From: Glaciecola sp964621345
GTDB lineage: Bacteria; Pseudomonadota; Gammaproteobacteria; Enterobacterales; Alteromonadaceae
Length of the DNA: 31,427 nt
Assembly (NCBI GenBank): GCA_964621345.1
Contig: CAZUON010000044.1
Location: 1 to 31,427, forward strand
Direction of reading: 5' to 3'
A program made the position numbers and the translations under genes. This document shows positions 14,946 through 22,986 of this stretch, one piece after another. The notes under the pieces were generated by a model, which was given only the letters and a program-made list of their open reading frames with translations, was not told where the DNA came from and did no database searches. Within the stretch, counting starts at the first letter, position 1; each line of letters begins with the position of its first letter.

Positions 14946-15119
14946 ATGGACCAAGGTATAGTTGGAAGTATATTTACTGTAATTGTATTTGTTTCTTTTG
15001 TTGGTGCGGTTATTTGGGCCTTTAGTAGTCGAAATAAAAAAGGGTTTGACGAAGCAGCTAACCTACCCTTTGCAGATGAAGAGAAACACGAGTCAACAAA
15101 GAAAAATCAGGAGTCATAA
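14946..15119 (+). CDS. ccoQ: cbb3 oxidase small subunit (CcoQ)
   Basis: A 57-residue single-helix protein that stabilises the cbb3 complex. I start it at the ATG at 14946, which has a strong GAGGGGG site just upstream. A longer form starting at 14895 would overlap ccoO and lacks family resemblance. The transmembrane segment (about IVGSIFTVIVFVSFVGAVIW) is followed by SSRNKKGFDEAANLPF, the usual CcoQ/FixQ tail pattern. Confidence 0.93.
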   Translation: MDQGIVGSIFTVIVFVSFVGAVIWAFSSRNKKGFDEAANLPFADEEKHESTKKNQES

Positions 15120-15122
15120 AAG

Positions 15123-16076
15123 ATGACTATGTTCTGGACAATATGGATTAGCGTTATTTCCTTAGGTACTATTTTAGGATGCTACCTACTAATGCGCTGG
15201 ACGCTCGCGAACCATACGGGTGTTGAAGAAGGTGAATCAATGGGTCATGAATTTGACGGCATTGAGGAAATCAACAATCAGCTTCCTCGCTGGTGGACGA
15301 TTTTGTTTTATTTAACCATGGTATGGGGTCTAATTTATTTAGCACTTTATCCAGGGTTGGGATCTTTTAAAGGGTTGTTGGGTTGGGAAAGTGCCAACTT
15401 ACATGTGTTATCTTTGGAAGAGTCACAAATTGCATTGCAAGAAGATATTGATGAAGGTCGTCTAAATGAGTATGCGACTCAAATTAAGATTGCACAAGAG
15501 CGTTTTGACCCAATCTTTGAAGCCTACGCACAAGTACCCATTGAAGAATTGGCAACTGACGAAGAAGCATTGCAAGTAGGGAAACGTTTGTTTATTCAAA
15601 ACTGTGCGCAATGTCATGGTTCTGATGCTAGAGGTCAGCGTGGTGGCTTCCCTAACCTTACCGACAACGACTGGTTATACGGTGGAAGTGGCGAAAAAAT
15701 CAAAGAAACTTTGATTAAAGGCCGTATGGGCGCGATGCCCGGTTGGTTAGCAAGCTTTGGTGAGCAAGGTGTTGACGAAGTAGTCGCTTATACCCTGAGC
15801 TTAAGTGGCCGCGATGTTGATGCAGGTTTAGCCACTGCAGGTAAGGCTCGCTTTGCTGCATGCGCTGCTTGTCATGGCATGGATGGTAAAGGTAATCAAA
15901 TGTTGGGCGCGCCTAACCTTACCGACAACATCTGGTTATATGGTGGCAGCCAGCGAGCAGTCACCGAAACACTTTACTATGGCCGTAACGGTGTGATGCC
16001 AGCCTTCAACGAAACTTTAGGTGAAGACAAAGTCCACGTTGTAGCTGCATACGTATATAGCCTATCGCAAGAATAA
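15123..16076 (+). CDS. ccoP: cbb3 oxidase di-haem cytochrome c subunit (CcoP)
   Basis: A 317-residue subunit that accepts electrons from soluble or membrane cytochromes c. Two N-terminal membrane helices (about 4-26 and 56-78) mark it as the two-helix form. Two cytochrome c domains follow, with haem sites CAQCH (161-165) and CAACH (247-251). The domains are an internal duplication, since each carries PNLTDN-x-WLYGGS and a GRxGxMP block with the distal Met. It lies 3 bases after ccoQ and is the last gene before a strong terminator. Confidence 0.97.
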   Translation: MTMFWTIWISVISLGTILGCYLLMRWTLANHTGVEEGESMGHEFDGIEEINNQLPRWWTILFYLTMVWGLIYLALYPGLGSFKGLLGWESANLHVLSLEESQIALQEDIDEGRLNEYATQIKIAQERFDPIFEAYAQVPIEELATDEEALQVGKRLFIQNCAQCHGSDARGQRGGFPNLTDNDWLYGGSGEKIKETLIKGRMGAMPGWLASFGEQGVDEVVAYTLSLSGRDVDAGLATAGKARFAACAACHGMDGKGNQMLGAPNLTDNIWLYGGSQRAVTETLYYGRNGVMPAFNETLGEDKVHVVAAYVYSLSQE

Positions 16077-16130
16077 GTGAATTCTTTATTCGCGAATTAT
16101 GATGCTTTTAGCTAAGTTAATTCGTTGATG

Positions 16131-16157
16131 AAAAGCCTCGTTTTGCGGGGCTTTTTT
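16131..16157 (+). terminator. Rho-independent terminator of ccoNOQP
   Basis: AAAAGCCTCG (16131-16140) pairs with CGGGGCTTTT (16146-16155) through 10 bp with one G-T wobble, loop TTTTG, running into a T tract. It ends the oxidase structural operon 55 bases after ccoP. Confidence 0.9.
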
Positions 16158-16208
16158 GTGTAAATTTACGCAGTATTTGTTCAACTCATACAAAATCAAC
16201 ATCCATAC

Positions 16209-16237
16209 TTGATTTGGACATGTTGAATGGTCATATT
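16209..16237 (+). promoter_or_regulatory. Candidate promoter of the ccoH-ccoI-ccoS operon
   Basis: TTGATT (16209-16214) and CATATT (16232-16237) are 17 bases apart. Transcription would begin near 16244, leaving about 27 bases before the ATG at 16271. This agrees with the terminator upstream and supports the shorter ccoH start. Confidence 0.4.
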
Positions 16238-16270
16238 CGAACCGATTTTATTTTAATTCATAGGCATCTC

Positions 16271-16762
16271 ATGCAAGAAAAAGACACACAACCTTGGTAC
16301 AAGCAGTTTTGGCCATGGTTCTTAATTGCCATTCCACTATCGTCAGTAATAGTGGGCAGTCAGGTGATTCGTTTTGCTACCGATGGCACCAATAGTCTGG
16401 TGGTAGACGACTATTATAAAGAAGGCAAAGCAATCAATGCTCGCCTCGATAAAATTGAACTTGCCCGCGATATGGGTATTAGCACCCTACTGAGTGTTGA
16501 AAACGGGAACATTGTATTAGAGTTTACCGGGGGCGCCCCATCTACCGGTGAAGCCCTTAAACTAGAGTTCTTCCACGTTACCATTGAAGACCGTGATTTT
16601 GATGTATTGCTGACTCGAGATGCCAACGGTTTATACCGAAGCAACACCGAGCATGACATTAAAGGCAAGTGGCGTGTTCGCTTAATGCCGCTGAACGAAG
16701 AATGGAAAGTACAAGACCGGATTAACTTACCCCAAAGCAAGGCCTTTCGTTTCGAACCATAA
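16271..16762 (+). CDS. ccoH: cbb3 oxidase assembly protein CcoH (FixH family)
   Basis: A 163-residue membrane-anchored assembly factor that acts with CcoI in copper delivery to, and maturation of, the cbb3 oxidase. One transmembrane helix (WPWFLIAIPLSSVIVGSQVI) is followed by the family signature SLVVDDYYKEGKAIN and a periplasmic beta domain ending in GKWRVRLMPLNEEW. I choose the ATG at 16271. The upstream in-frame start at 16214 would lie inside the -35 element and adds residues not typical of the family. The stop overlaps the ccoI start by one base (TAATG). Confidence 0.93.
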   Translation: MQEKDTQPWYKQFWPWFLIAIPLSSVIVGSQVIRFATDGTNSLVVDDYYKEGKAINARLDKIELARDMGISTLLSVENGNIVLEFTGGAPSTGEALKLEFFHVTIEDRDFDVLLTRDANGLYRSNTEHDIKGKWRVRLMPLNEEWKVQDRINLPQSKAFRFEP

Positions 16763-19221
16763 TGAGTATTACAATTGCTGAAGGAGCCTGTTTTCATTGC
16801 GGGCTACCTAATACCGAAGGACAAAAATATCCCGTGAACATTATTGGGCAAACGCATTATATGTGTTGCCCAGGGTGCGAAGCTGTGGCCTCGGCCATTG
16901 TTGATAACGGGCTAGAAAGTTACTACGAATTTCGAACAGAGCTGGCTGCCCGGGGTGATGCCGCCCTTGACAACACGATGGCGAAGCTGGCCGTTTACGA
17001 CGAGCCTGATTTACAAGAAGAGTTTGTCTTTGACCAGGGTAGTGACAAACAAATTCAGCTCACCGTAGAAGGCATAACCTGCGCCGCCTGTGGCTGGTTA
17101 ATCGAAAAACAGTTAGCGAAGCTTAAAGGCATAAAACAAGTATCGGTGAATGTATCAAACCGCAGAGCATCGGTGACTTGGAACGATGAGCAACTAAAAC
17201 TCTCTGGCGTGTTAAGTAAAATGAAGTCTATTGGCTATGAGTCACTGCCCTTTCAGGCCGATAATCATGAGGCTTCTTTCAAAAAAGAACAAAAGGGCTA
17301 TCTTAAAAAGCTCGGCCTAGCTGGCATCATGACCATGCAAGTAATGATGCTTGCGATGGGACAATATTTCGATATTTTTGGTAATATTGATGCAGAGGCT
17401 ATCTCCTACTTTAATGCGGTGAGTTTATTGCTGACTACGCCCGTCGTTTTGTACTCCGGTAGTATTTTTTATTTAAGTGCGATTAAAGCCTTACAAGCAA
17501 AGTCGGTAAATATGGATGTACCGGTAACCATCGCTATTCTCGCGACCTATATTGCAGGGGTCTTAGCGGTGAATAAAAACACCGGTGAGGTGTATTTTGA
17601 GTCCATATGCATGTTTATCTTCTTTTTGTTGACCAGTCGCTTCTTGGAGCATCGAGCGCGTCACAGAGCTTCTGAAATATCTTCTAACATGCTCAAACTT
17701 ATACCTGTAACCGCAGCACGATGGAAAGACGGGGAATGGCAGTCCGTATTGGCAAAGCAACTGAACACTGGCGACAAGGTACTGGTTAAGGCTGGAGAAT
17801 CGATACCCATCGATGGCATTGTTTTAGACGGCGAATCTACTGCCGATGAATCGATGTTAACGGGAGAGTTTAGCCCTGTGCGTAAACAGGCTAAAGATAG
17901 CGTTTTTGCAGGGTCACTGAATCAACAAGACAGCTTAACCATTGAAGTCACAAGTAGCTTAAAGTACGCAATGATGAATCAAATTTTGCGTTTGCAAGAG
18001 CTAGCAATGGGCAGCAAACCTAAAGTAGCTTTAATTGCAGATAAACTGGCCAGCTATTTTGTTTCGGTGGTGCTGATTATTAGTGCCCTAACCTTTTGGT
18101 ATTGGTGGTCGCAAAATGACCCTCATGCATTTTGGATCACCATTTCAGTGCTTATTGCCACCTGCCCCTGCGCCCTCGGACTCGCCACGCCTTCGGCACT
18201 TACCTGTGCGATGGCTAAACTCAATGAACAAGGCATATTATTAAAGCGTGCGGATGCTTTAGAGCAGATTACTCATGCCAGCGATATCATTTTTGATAAA
18301 ACTGGGACGCTTACCCAAGGTAAGTTTTCTATTGCAAAACAGCTTTTTGTAGATAACCCCAAGCGCCTTGATATACCAAATGAAGAAGCGGTTTTAAATC
18401 GTGAGCCTGTGATAAATAACGAGGCCTACCTACTAGCACTAGCGGCAACACTAGAAACCCGCTCAGAGCATCCTATCGCAAAAGCTTTTGCGCCCTTCTC
18501 GGGTGATTACAAATTTGATATTCAAGATTACAAGGTTGAAATTGGTAAAGGCATTAGCGCTACTATTGCAAATAGTCATTGCTTTATCGGCTCTAAAAAC
18601 TTTGTGCTAGCGCATTGCAAGGAGCGTGAGAGCAATGATTGGGCCGGTGCAAATGTATTGTTAGCAATTGATGCAGAAGTGGTCGCAGCATTTTGGTTAA
18701 GCGATACCATTAAAGCAGATGTGCAAACGGTGCTTGAGTCGCTGAAACAGTTTGAGCTGTCAATACTAAGTGGCGATGCACAAGCGAATGCAGAAGATAT
18801 TGCACAGCAACTAGGTATCAAAAACGCAATTGGTAACTGTCAACCCGATGCAAAGCTAAACTACGTAAAAACTCAACAAGCTAAAGGCAAGTCTCTTATT
18901 ATGTTGGGTGATGGAATAAATGATGCTCCGGTATTGGCGGCTGCTGATGTATCGGTAGCGGTTGGAAATGCTTCAGATCTTGCAAAAAATGCGGCTGATG
19001 TGGTGTTACTGAACCATAAACTAACCTCGCTTACAGAGTTGGTGAATATGGCACAAAAAACAAAGCGTAAAATAAAGCAGAATATCGCTTGGGCGCTCAG
19101 TTATAACATGCTGGTATTACCGTTTGCAGTTGCTGGCGTGCTCACGCCTTGGCAGGCTGCCCTTGGGATGTCTTTAAGTTCTATCATTGTGGTATATAAT
19201 TCCACCAGACTAATGCGATAA
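16762..19221 (+). CDS. ccoI: Copper-transporting P-type ATPase CcoI (FixI)
   Basis: An 819-residue P1B-type ATPase that exports copper across the inner membrane for insertion into CcoN. In order: an N-terminal Cys-rich domain (C10xxC13 and CCPGC at 35-39), a heavy-metal-associated domain with CAAC (107-110), the membrane metal site CPC (468-470), the phosphorylation motif DKTGTLT (Asp512), the nucleotide-domain SEHPIA, and the hinge GDGINDAP. The Cys-rich extension in front of the metal-binding domain is typical of CcoI rather than of the detoxifying CopA. It is coupled to ccoH by a one-base overlap and followed by ccoS after 7 bases. Confidence 0.96.
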   Translation: MSITIAEGACFHCGLPNTEGQKYPVNIIGQTHYMCCPGCEAVASAIVDNGLESYYEFRTELAARGDAALDNTMAKLAVYDEPDLQEEFVFDQGSDKQIQLTVEGITCAACGWLIEKQLAKLKGIKQVSVNVSNRRASVTWNDEQLKLSGVLSKMKSIGYESLPFQADNHEASFKKEQKGYLKKLGLAGIMTMQVMMLAMGQYFDIFGNIDAEAISYFNAVSLLLTTPVVLYSGSIFYLSAIKALQAKSVNMDVPVTIAILATYIAGVLAVNKNTGEVYFESICMFIFFLLTSRFLEHRARHRASEISSNMLKLIPVTAARWKDGEWQSVLAKQLNTGDKVLVKAGESIPIDGIVLDGESTADESMLTGEFSPVRKQAKDSVFAGSLNQQDSLTIEVTSSLKYAMMNQILRLQELAMGSKPKVALIADKLASYFVSVVLIISALTFWYWWSQNDPHAFWITISVLIATCPCALGLATPSALTCAMAKLNEQGILLKRADALEQITHASDIIFDKTGTLTQGKFSIAKQLFVDNPKRLDIPNEEAVLNREPVINNEAYLLALAATLETRSEHPIAKAFAPFSGDYKFDIQDYKVEIGKGISATIANSHCFIGSKNFVLAHCKERESNDWAGANVLLAIDAEVVAAFWLSDTIKADVQTVLESLKQFELSILSGDAQANAEDIAQQLGIKNAIGNCQPDAKLNYVKTQQAKGKSLIMLGDGINDAPVLAAADVSVAVGNASDLAKNAADVVLLNHKLTSLTELVNMAQKTKRKIKQNIAWALSYNMLVLPFAVAGVLTPWQAALGMSLSSIIVVYNSTRLMR

Positions 19222-19228
19222 TAAACAT

Positions 19229-19474
19229 ATGAGCATAATATTTGTACTTATACCTTTAGCAATCATCATCGTTTCTATCGCGATTGGCGTATTCTTTTGG
19301 GCGGTAAAATCTAACCAATTTGATGATCTAGAGCGACAAGGTTATAGCATCTTGTTTGATGATGATATAAAGCCACAAACCACTGAAAATAAAAAAAACG
19401 AAGAAGTCCCCTCTGACGCAAGCGAACAAGAACAACATCAGCTTCAACCCAATAAGCCAAAGCAAGATGAATGA
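19229..19474 (+). CDS. ccoS: cbb3 oxidase maturation protein CcoS
   Basis: An 81-residue single-helix membrane protein needed for cofactor insertion into the cbb3 oxidase. The hydrophobic segment (about 3-25) is followed by the family pattern FWAVKSNQFDDLERQGYSIL and then a charged, Gln/Lys-rich tail longer than in some relatives. Its last 8 bases overlap the start of the next gene. Confidence 0.93.
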   Translation: MSIIFVLIPLAIIIVSIAIGVFFWAVKSNQFDDLERQGYSILFDDDIKPQTTENKKNEEVPSDASEQEQHQLQPNKPKQDE

Positions 19475-20135
19475 AATTAACCTAATTTCGGCGTTAGTGA
19501 TGGGCTTGGCCGGTGGGGTGCATTGTATTGGGATGTGTGGTGGAATTGCCGGTGCTTTTAGTTTTGCTATTCCTAAGCAGTCATCTCCTAGCCCATATAT
19601 TCTTGCTTATAATATTGGCCGGATAAGCTCATACATTATAGCCGGTGCGCTGACCGGCTATATTGGTGCAGTCGCAAGTAGCAGCTTAAGCACAACCCTT
19701 CCAATTTTAACCATGATATCTGCGTTATTTCTTGTATTGCTGGCGCTATATATTAGCGATTGGTATAAAGGACTATCCTTTTTTGAAAAGCTCGGCGGGC
19801 ACTTGTGGCGAAGAATTCAGCCGCTGTCTAAAAAGCTCATTCCTTTTAAACACCCTGGATATGCGCTTGGCTACGGTATGGTGTGGGGGTGGTTACCATG
19901 TGGTTTAGTTTATACTGCACTGACGTGGTCAATGGCATCTGGTAGTGCAATAAACGGCGCACTTTTTATGTTGTTTTTTGGCTTGGGGACATTCCCAGCT
20001 TTAATAGCATCGAGTTTAGGGGCTAATTTTCTTGTTCCCTTATTACAGCATAAAAGCACTCGCCAAATAATCGCTATTAGTCTTATAATCTTCGCAATTG
20101 TTTTGATTTTGCCTGTCATTCAAGGTATAAAGTGA
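19467..20135 (+). CDS. TauE/SafE (UreH-like) membrane protein of the cbb3 cluster
   Basis: A 222-residue polytopic inner-membrane protein of the sulfite exporter TauE/SafE superfamily, in the branch also called UreH- or MTS-like. It begins with GLAGGVHCIGMCGGIAGAF and has a second repeat with WGWLPCGLVYTALTWSMASG. The two halves resemble each other, as expected for this duplicated fold. Members beside ccoS and fnr are widespread in gammaproteobacteria. The Cys/His/Met-rich first helix suggests metal handling, perhaps copper, but this is inference. It overlaps ccoS by 8 bases, so it belongs to the assembly operon. Confidence 0.85.
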   Translation: MNEINLISALVMGLAGGVHCIGMCGGIAGAFSFAIPKQSSPSPYILAYNIGRISSYIIAGALTGYIGAVASSSLSTTLPILTMISALFLVLLALYISDWYKGLSFFEKLGGHLWRRIQPLSKKLIPFKHPGYALGYGMVWGWLPCGLVYTALTWSMASGSAINGALFMLFFGLGTFPALIASSLGANFLVPLLQHKSTRQIIAISLIIFAIVLILPVIQGIK

Positions 20136-20161
20136 TCTAAATTATTATAAGGAGTGTAGCT

Positions 20162-20899
20162 ATGGCATCAAGCCCTGAGCTCTCCATACATTGTCAGAGT
20201 TGCAGTTTTAGCCACCTTTGTTTGCCTCTAAGCTTAAACAAAAACGAATTAGATTCTCTTGACGATATCATCGAACGAAAACGCCCGCTCCATAAGCACG
20301 ATAAGCTGGTTAAGACTGGACAACCTTTCCACTCTTTATATGCAGTAAGATCAGGTTCATTTAAGTCTTATATCAGCGATAAAGACGGTGTCGAACAAAT
20401 CACGGGCTTCCATTTTCCAGGCGATATCATTGGTTTTGATGCCTTAAAAGATCAAACACACCAAAGTTATACACAAGCCCTAGAGACGGCGATGGTCTGC
20501 GAATTACCTTATGATACTTTAGACAAGGTATCAGAGACCTTCCCTAAACTTAGACAACAGATCATGCGCTTTATGAGTGCTGAAATTAAACATGATCACG
20601 ATTTGATGATGTTACTCAGTAAACGCAGCGCCGAAGAACGTTTGTTACACTTCATTGATCATTTGTCTCAACGCTTTGATGAGCGTGGTTATTCAGCCAA
20701 GCAATTTAACTTGTCGATGACACGAAACGAAATTGGCAACTACTTAGGGCTAACCGTTGAAACGATTAGTCGCTTGCTAACTCGCTTCCAAAAAGAAGGT
20801 TTAATACAGGTTGATGGCAAGCTGATCACTGTTTTAGATTTTGAAGGCGTGAAACAGCGTATGCCCGAAAGTGAAATACTATTTTCGGCCTCTAATTAA
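20162..20899 (+). CDS. fnr: Oxygen-sensing transcription regulator FNR (EtrA/Anr type)
   Basis: A 245-residue Crp/Fnr-family regulator. The four [4Fe-4S] ligands are in place: Cys11, Cys14 and Cys20 (C-x2-C-x5-C) plus Cys113, all offset by nine from E. coli FNR (20, 23, 29, 122). A cNMP-like sensor domain follows, then the helix-turn-helix with LTVETISRLL. Its E-xx-SR residues are those that read TTGAT half-sites in E. coli FNR. It should therefore bind sites such as the one at 12697-12710 before ccoN. Without oxygen the cluster is stable and the dimer active. It starts 26 bases after the TauE/SafE-like gene with a good AAGGAG site and is probably transcribed with it. Confidence 0.97.
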   Translation: MASSPELSIHCQSCSFSHLCLPLSLNKNELDSLDDIIERKRPLHKHDKLVKTGQPFHSLYAVRSGSFKSYISDKDGVEQITGFHFPGDIIGFDALKDQTHQSYTQALETAMVCELPYDTLDKVSETFPKLRQQIMRFMSAEIKHDHDLMMLLSKRSAEERLLHFIDHLSQRFDERGYSAKQFNLSMTRNEIGNYLGLTVETISRLLTRFQKEGLIQVDGKLITVLDFEGVKQRMPESEILFSASN

Positions 20900-20944
20900 C
20901 TCAGCCTAATAATATTTATATTTGAGTCTTAATTGATCCAGCAC

Positions 20945-20979
20945 AAGGTGGTTACATGCAAATGTAGACCACCTTTTTT
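20945..20979 (+). terminator. Rho-independent terminator after fnr
   Basis: AAGGTGGT-TACAT (20945-20957) pairs with ATGTA-(G)-ACCACCTT (20962-20975) with one bulged G and loop GCAA, followed by a T run to 20979. It separates fnr from uspE. Confidence 0.88.
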
Positions 20980-21025
20980 ATACTGTTATTGTAAATTAAA
21001 TTGTAAACAATAGCGGAGAAATCAA

Positions 21026-21931
21026 ATGTTCAACTGTTCACGTATTCTCGTCGTATTTGACCCTTACCATGAAAACCAACCTGCTTTTGATAGAGCCTGC
21101 TTTTTAGCAAAAAAAATGAATGCCAGCATATTATTAGTTAGCTGCATTTATGACGAAACCTATGACATGACCAACTTCTTGAGCGCTGATCAACGTACTG
21201 GCATGAAAACGGCCCTATTAAATGGACAACGCCAAGCGATGCAGAACTACGTGAGCAAATGCGCTAACACAGAGGTAGAAACAAAAACCGTATGGCATAA
21301 GTCTTTGTATCGAGGTGTTATTGATGTGGCAAGCCATGAACATTGCGATTTAATTGTAAAAAGTTGCAAACAACATAAAAAGCTTGCGCATAAATTGTTT
21401 ACCCCAAATGACTGGCATCTATTACGTTATAGCCCAGTTAATGTGCTAATGGTAAAGGATCATGATTGGCCCGAAAATGGCAATATCGTATCGGCTATAA
21501 GCATCGATACCAACGACAAAGTACATAACTTACTAAGCGAGCGGGTAAGCAAAATAAGTAGTGAACTTGCAGAACAATTAACTGCGAAGGTTCATCTTGC
21601 GAATACGTTTGCAGGCGCGCCAGTACATGTTGCAATTGAGGTGCCTGGTTTTAATGCTGAGGTATACAACCGTGATGTAAAAGAAAAACATGAAAAAGAA
21701 GTCAAGGCAATTGCGCAGCAGCATGGTATTGCGCCTGACAATGTGCATATAGGCGAAGGCTTACCTGAAGACGTCATCCCTCAGCTTTGCGACGACCTCG
21801 ATGCAGAGTTGTTAGTATTAGGCTCTGTCGGCCGACGCGGAATGTCAGCAGCCTTACTTGGCAATACCGCCGAACATATTATCGACAAGGTGAATTGCGA
21901 TACCTTGGTTGTAAAACCCCAAGCCCAGTAA
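21026..21931 (+). CDS. uspE: Tandem universal stress protein UspE
   Basis: A 301-residue cytoplasmic protein made of two Usp domains (about 1-145 and 150-300), the UspE arrangement. The second domain has the ATP-type loop G-S-V-G-R-R-G-M-S-A-A-L-L-G-N-T, the first does not. In relatives, UspE helps survival under stress and starvation; its biochemistry is unclear. Its position between fnr and ttcA is conserved in many gammaproteobacteria. A GCGGAGAA ribosome site precedes the ATG. Confidence 0.93.
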   Translation: MFNCSRILVVFDPYHENQPAFDRACFLAKKMNASILLVSCIYDETYDMTNFLSADQRTGMKTALLNGQRQAMQNYVSKCANTEVETKTVWHKSLYRGVIDVASHEHCDLIVKSCKQHKKLAHKLFTPNDWHLLRYSPVNVLMVKDHDWPENGNIVSAISIDTNDKVHNLLSERVSKISSELAEQLTAKVHLANTFAGAPVHVAIEVPGFNAEVYNRDVKEKHEKEVKAIAQQHGIAPDNVHIGEGLPEDVIPQLCDDLDAELLVLGSVGRRGMSAALLGNTAEHIIDKVNCDTLVVKPQAQ

Positions 21932-22004
21932 TTATTGCAATTGGAGTATCAATAGTATTAATAATCCCTTAGTTTGATGTTTAGAGTTAACAGACAACAG
22001 ATGT

Positions 22005-22041
22005 AAAAGCGCCGCGATTTACGTATAATCCCGGCGTTTTT
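22005..22041 (+). promoter_or_regulatory. Terminator-like hairpin containing a perfect -10 element, upstream of ttcA
   Basis: AAAA(G)CGCCG (22005-22014) pairs with CGGCGTTTT (22032-22040), with one bulged G, followed by T's. In the transcript from uspE this is a plausible terminator. Its loop contains TATAAT (22024-22029), whose start site would fall near 22036, about 24 bases before the ttcA ATG. The same DNA may thus end the uspE transcript and start the ttcA transcript. No good -35 is visible. Confidence 0.55.
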
Positions 22042-22059
22042 ATTAATTAAATTGTGATT

Positions 22060-22953
22060 ATGTCTGTTAAACCTAAAACCCTATATAACTTTAATAAGTT
22101 ACAAAAACGTATTCGGCGTGAAACCAGTAAAGCCATTGCTGATTTTAATATGATAGAAGACGGTGACCGCGTAATGGTTTGCGTCTCGGGTGGTAAAGAC
22201 AGTTACACCCTGCTAGACACCCTACTCTATTTACAAAGTGTTGCGCCCATCGACTTTTCGATTGTTGCGGTGAACCTTGATCAAAAACAGCCAGGGTTTC
22301 CTGAGCATGTCTTGCCTGAATATTTAGAGGCTCTAGGGGTCGAGTTTCAAATTGTAGAAGAAGATACCTACTCCATCGTTACTGACAAAGTCCCTGAAGG
22401 TAAAACGACCTGCTCACTTTGCTCACGCTTGCGCCGCGGAATTTTATATAAGACTTCAAAATCCTTAAATGCCACAAAGATTGCGCTGGGTCATCACCGC
22501 GACGATATGATTGAAACATTGTTTTTAAATATGTTTTACGGTGGCAAAATGAAATCTATGCCACCTAAGTTGTTAAGTGATAATGGTGAGCATATGGTTA
22601 TCAGACCCCTTGCCTATTGCAAAGAAAACGACATAGAGCGCTACTCACAAAACATGGAGTTTCCGATCATTCCTTGTAATCTTTGTGGTTCGCAAGAAAA
22701 CTTGCAGCGAAAAAACGTGAAATTGATGCTTCAAGATTGGCAGCAACGTTTTCCTGGTCGAGTAGAATCTATGTTTACGGCTATGAAGAACATCGTTCCC
22801 TCCCACATGTTAGACCATCAGCAATTTGACTTTACTCACTTAAGTACACAAAGTGACTTAGGTGGTGAAGGTGACATTGCCTTTGATTCACCGGATATCC
22901 CAAAACAATTTGTTGATGAAGATGTTCCTCCAACAATTATTGAACTAAAATAA
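22060..22953 (+). CDS. ttcA: tRNA 2-thiocytidine biosynthesis protein TtcA
   Basis: Makes 2-thiocytidine at position 32 of certain tRNAs, using ATP and a [4Fe-4S] cluster. About 297 residues from the ATG at 22060 (a GTG two codons upstream is possible). The PP-loop SGGKDS (43-48) binds ATP. The Cys pair C118xxC121 and C206 (in CNLC) match the cluster ligands of the family. The LGHHRDDMIETLFLNMFYGG block is typical. The neighbours fnr and uspE and the Fe-S chemistry fit a redox-responsive block. rssA follows after 33 bases and could be read through. Confidence 0.97.
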   Translation: MSVKPKTLYNFNKLQKRIRRETSKAIADFNMIEDGDRVMVCVSGGKDSYTLLDTLLYLQSVAPIDFSIVAVNLDQKQPGFPEHVLPEYLEALGVEFQIVEEDTYSIVTDKVPEGKTTCSLCSRLRRGILYKTSKSLNATKIALGHHRDDMIETLFLNMFYGGKMKSMPPKLLSDNGEHMVIRPLAYCKENDIERYSQNMEFPIIPCNLCGSQENLQRKNVKLMLQDWQQRFPGRVESMFTAMKNIVPSHMLDHQQFDFTHLSTQSDLGGEGDIAFDSPDIPKQFVDEDVPPTIIELK

Positions 22954-22986
22954 AATTAGAATAAAACACACTACGAAGGAGTGTTT

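Noticed and set aside
16195..16213. ATCAA and TTGAT separated by 9 bases upstream of ccoH
   Set aside because: The half-sites are in reversed order and wrongly spaced for an FNR site, which needs TTGAT-N4-ATCAA.
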